A DNA stretch of 64,000 nucleotides, taken from positions 62,001 through 126,000 of the forward strand of contig CAYFMP010000002.1 in assembly GCA_964344215.1 (NCBI GenBank). The letters run 5' to 3'. Positions 62,524 through 64,000 of the stretch are shown here, one piece after another. The position numbers and the translations under genes are program-made. The notes beneath the pieces were generated by a model, which saw only the letters and a list, made by a program, of their open reading frames with translations, was not told where the DNA came from and made no database searches. This DNA comes from CAYFMP01 sp964344215 (lineage in GTDB: Bacteria > Pseudomonadota > Alphaproteobacteria > Rhodospirillales > Casp-alpha2). Each line of letters opens with the position of its first letter. Within the stretch, counting starts at the first letter, position 1.

Positions 62524-64000
62524 TCAGTTGATGGCGGCCTGAAAGGTCTGCGGCGCCGGGCTCAGGATGCGCGGTCCGCGGCGGCCGACCTGCATGACCG
62601 CCAGTCCGCGTTCCGTCAAGCCGTCGTTTCGAAACCGGAATATACCGTCCCTGCCCCAGAAGCCGCTCGGTTCGGTAAGGACGCCGTGGCTGAAATCGGG
62701 TCCGTTTTCGGCCCGCGCCAGGACGGCGGCCAGCGCCGTCGCGTCATAGGCCAGTGTCACCAGGCGCGGCGGCCTTTCGCCGTAGGTGTCGGTAAACTTC
62801 TGCTCGAATTCCTCGCGGGCCAGCGGCGAGGGCGCGGCGAACCAGCCGCCGACGAGGGCGGGCTCGGCGCCGATCCCCGGTTCGTCCCATTGGCCGGTAC
62901 CGAGCATGCGGACCTTTGCCGGGTCGATGTCGAAGAACGGCAACAGGGCGGCAACCGATTGCAGGCGCTTGCCGCCGTCGGCCAGCAATAGGGCCTCGAA
63001 CGGCAGGTCGCCGATGGTCTGGAGCTTCTCCAGGCGCTTCAGGGCCGACTTCGCGACCTCGTCGTCGCGCGCCTCCAAATCGCGGCGCTGATCCAACAGC
63101 GCCCGGCGGCGGTTGTCGTAGTCGGCCAGGGTTCGGACGGCGGACGTGAAGTCCTCGGCTTCGGCGTCGTAGAACTGGACGCGGGTGACCGTCGCGCCCA
63201 ACGCCGCCACTTCTTCGTCGAGTGCGCGCACCACCGTTTCGCCGTAGGCGTTGTCCGGCGCCAGTGTGGCGAACCGGGTAACGCCCTGGGCATAGGCGTA
63301 GGCGACGACGCGCCGAACCTGGGCGCGCGGCAGGAAGCCCATGGCGTAGATGCCGTCGCCGGCGATGGTGCGGTCGTTGGAAAACGAAACGACCGGCACG
63401 TTGGCGGCGCGGGCGGCCGGCGATACCGCCTGCACGGAGGTGCCGAGCAGGGGGCCGAGAATGATCCTGGCGCCGTCGCCAATGGCGATGGAGGCGGCGC
63501 CGACGGCGCCGTCCGGCGTTCCCCGCGTATCGTGCGGAAGCAGTTCGAAGTCGAAATCGGCGAACTCGAAAAGGGCGAGCTGGGCGGCATTCAGCATGGC
63601 CTCGCCTAAGCGGCTGTGCGGGCCGGAGAGCGGCAGCAGCAGCGCCACCCGAACCGTATCCGACGTGGCCGGCGGCGGAACGTTGGAGACCGGCTCGTCA
63701 TAGGTTTGCTGGGGGGTTTGCTGGGGGGTTTGCTGGGGCTTGGCCGGGCGCGTCAGATAGGGCGTAAACGACGGCCACTCCGGCTCCGGCTGCGCGATGG
63801 CGGCGGTTGCCGCGGTCGGCGAAAAAGAGCGTGGCCTCGCCCCCGGTGGGCGCGATGAGGATGTCTTCGGGCAGGTTGAACAGCGCGTCGGTGAACAGCA
63901 GGGCCGCGCCGCCGTCGAGGGGCAGCTCGTAGACGCCATCGGTGGGCTTCACGNNNNNNNNNNGGCGGTTGCCGCGGTCGGCGGCGGCGGCACATAGGGC
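62524..64000 (-). CDS. LpoA-like penicillin-binding protein activator (partial; 5' part disrupted by a misassembly)
   Basis: The reliable part (62524-63821) encodes about 430 residues of a periplasmic type-I binding-protein fold: TVRVALLLPLSGPHSRLGEAMLNAAQLALF, quoted in parts, then RIILGPLLGTSVQAV, VPVVSFSNDRTIAGDGIYAMGF and LAPDNAYGETVVRALDEEVA. Relatives activate penicillin-binding proteins in the outer-membrane/periplasm. The Gln-Gln-Thr-Pro tandem and Pro-rich linker before it are typical. The sequence 63822-63953 belongs to another reading frame and probably to another gene. After the gap, 63964-64000 again gives the matching PYVPPPPTAATA. The gene runs off the right end. The downstream neighbour hemW is the usual one. 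Confidence 0.8.
62525..62581. repeat. Right copy of the 57-bp direct repeat (3' end of the LpoA-like gene)
   Basis: This is the functional 3' end of the LpoA-like gene (RGPRILSPAPQTFQAAIN-stop on the minus strand). A diverged copy lies at 61098-61154. The two copies enclose the ATPase gene plus 95 bases of non-coding sequence (62429-62523), in which I see nothing else. Confidence 0.75.
63703..63738. repeat. Three tandem 12-bp units in the LpoA-like gene
   Basis: GGTTTGCTGGGG occurs three times without spacing. On the minus strand it encodes repeats of Gln-Gln-Thr-Pro in the linker between the proline-rich N-terminus and the binding domain. Such a repeat may vary in number between strains. 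Confidence 0.9.
63802..63983. other. Probable chimeric join with a 10-N gap
   Basis: GGCGGTTGCCGCGGTCGGCG occurs at 63802-63821 and again at 63964-63983, the latter directly after ten Ns (63954-63963). Removing everything from one copy to the other gives a continuous LpoA-like frame (PTAATAAIAQPEPEW). The excised 63822-63953 encodes an unrelated peptide (YELPLDGGAALLFTDALFNL). Confidence 0.65.

Overview
The window looks like a chromosomal scaffold of a GC-rich alphaproteobacterium, most likely of the Rhodospirillales/Rhodospirillaceae type. The signs are the gene order (maeB | mutS-glnD-murJ-trpS; tsaB, fur, miaB-phoH-ybeY-corC-lnt-HTH-metK-trmB-rimP-nusA-ylxR-infB-rbfA-truB-rpsO-pnp; hrcA-grpE-dnaK-dnaJ near dapB; rph-rdgB-hemW), an Irr regulator, a MucR regulator and the fabA-fabB-fabI cluster. 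Four runs of exactly ten Ns mark scaffold joins, so this is probably a draft or metagenome-derived assembly. At least two of the joins are misassembled.

Layout. 1-711: start of a probable 2-hydroxyacid dehydrogenase gene and an exported SH3 protein. 731-3789 (minus): irr, then rubrerythrin, an Fe-S oxidoreductase and a DUF3501 protein, with an Irr-box-like site just upstream of the rubrerythrin promoter. 3960-6574 (minus): fabA-fabB-fabI for unsaturated fatty acid synthesis. 6774-18294 (minus): a long translation and RNA-metabolism block from metK to pnp, with a terminator-containing leader before rimP. 18543-27576 (minus except one gene): HTH regulator, lnt, corC, ybeY, phoH, miaB, fur, mucR, a divergent TusA-like gene, tsaB and a nitroreductase. 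27685-30640: a polysaccharide deacetylase, a Bax-like glucosaminidase and a NifU-like scaffold. 30740-39407 (minus): trpS, murJ, glnD (two gaps) and mutS. 39544-42347 (plus): a small membrane-associated protein and maeB (one gap). 42360-46470 (minus): macrodomain hydrolase, AmpG-like permease, glycosyltransferase 9 and a PfkB adenosine kinase. 46656-49741: EI24 membrane protein, bactofilin, lipoprotein, nth and DUF2244. 49756-53128: dapB, then an accessory stretch (DNA glycosylase, a beta-propeller gene fragment, an atypical SDR). 53145-58439 (minus): hrcA-grpE-dnaK-dnaJ. 58617-61104 (plus): rph-rdgB-hemW. 61105-62523: a low-GC islet with one AAA ATPase gene. 62524-end (minus): an LpoA-like penicillin-binding-protein activator whose 5' part is disrupted by a chimeric join.

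Most genes are core housekeeping. The most interesting parts are: (i) the ATPase islet, which sits between hemW and the LpoA-like gene and is flanked by two diverged copies of the last ~57 bp of the LpoA-like gene; (ii) the Irr-linked rubrerythrin / Fe-S protein / DUF3501 operon with its candidate Irr box; (iii) a three-hairpin attenuator-like leader before rimP-nusA; and (iv) the dnaJ-dapB insertion, with a truncated beta-propeller gene and an SDR that has lost most of its catalytic residues. No CRISPR array, insertion sequence, rRNA or tRNA gene was recognised.
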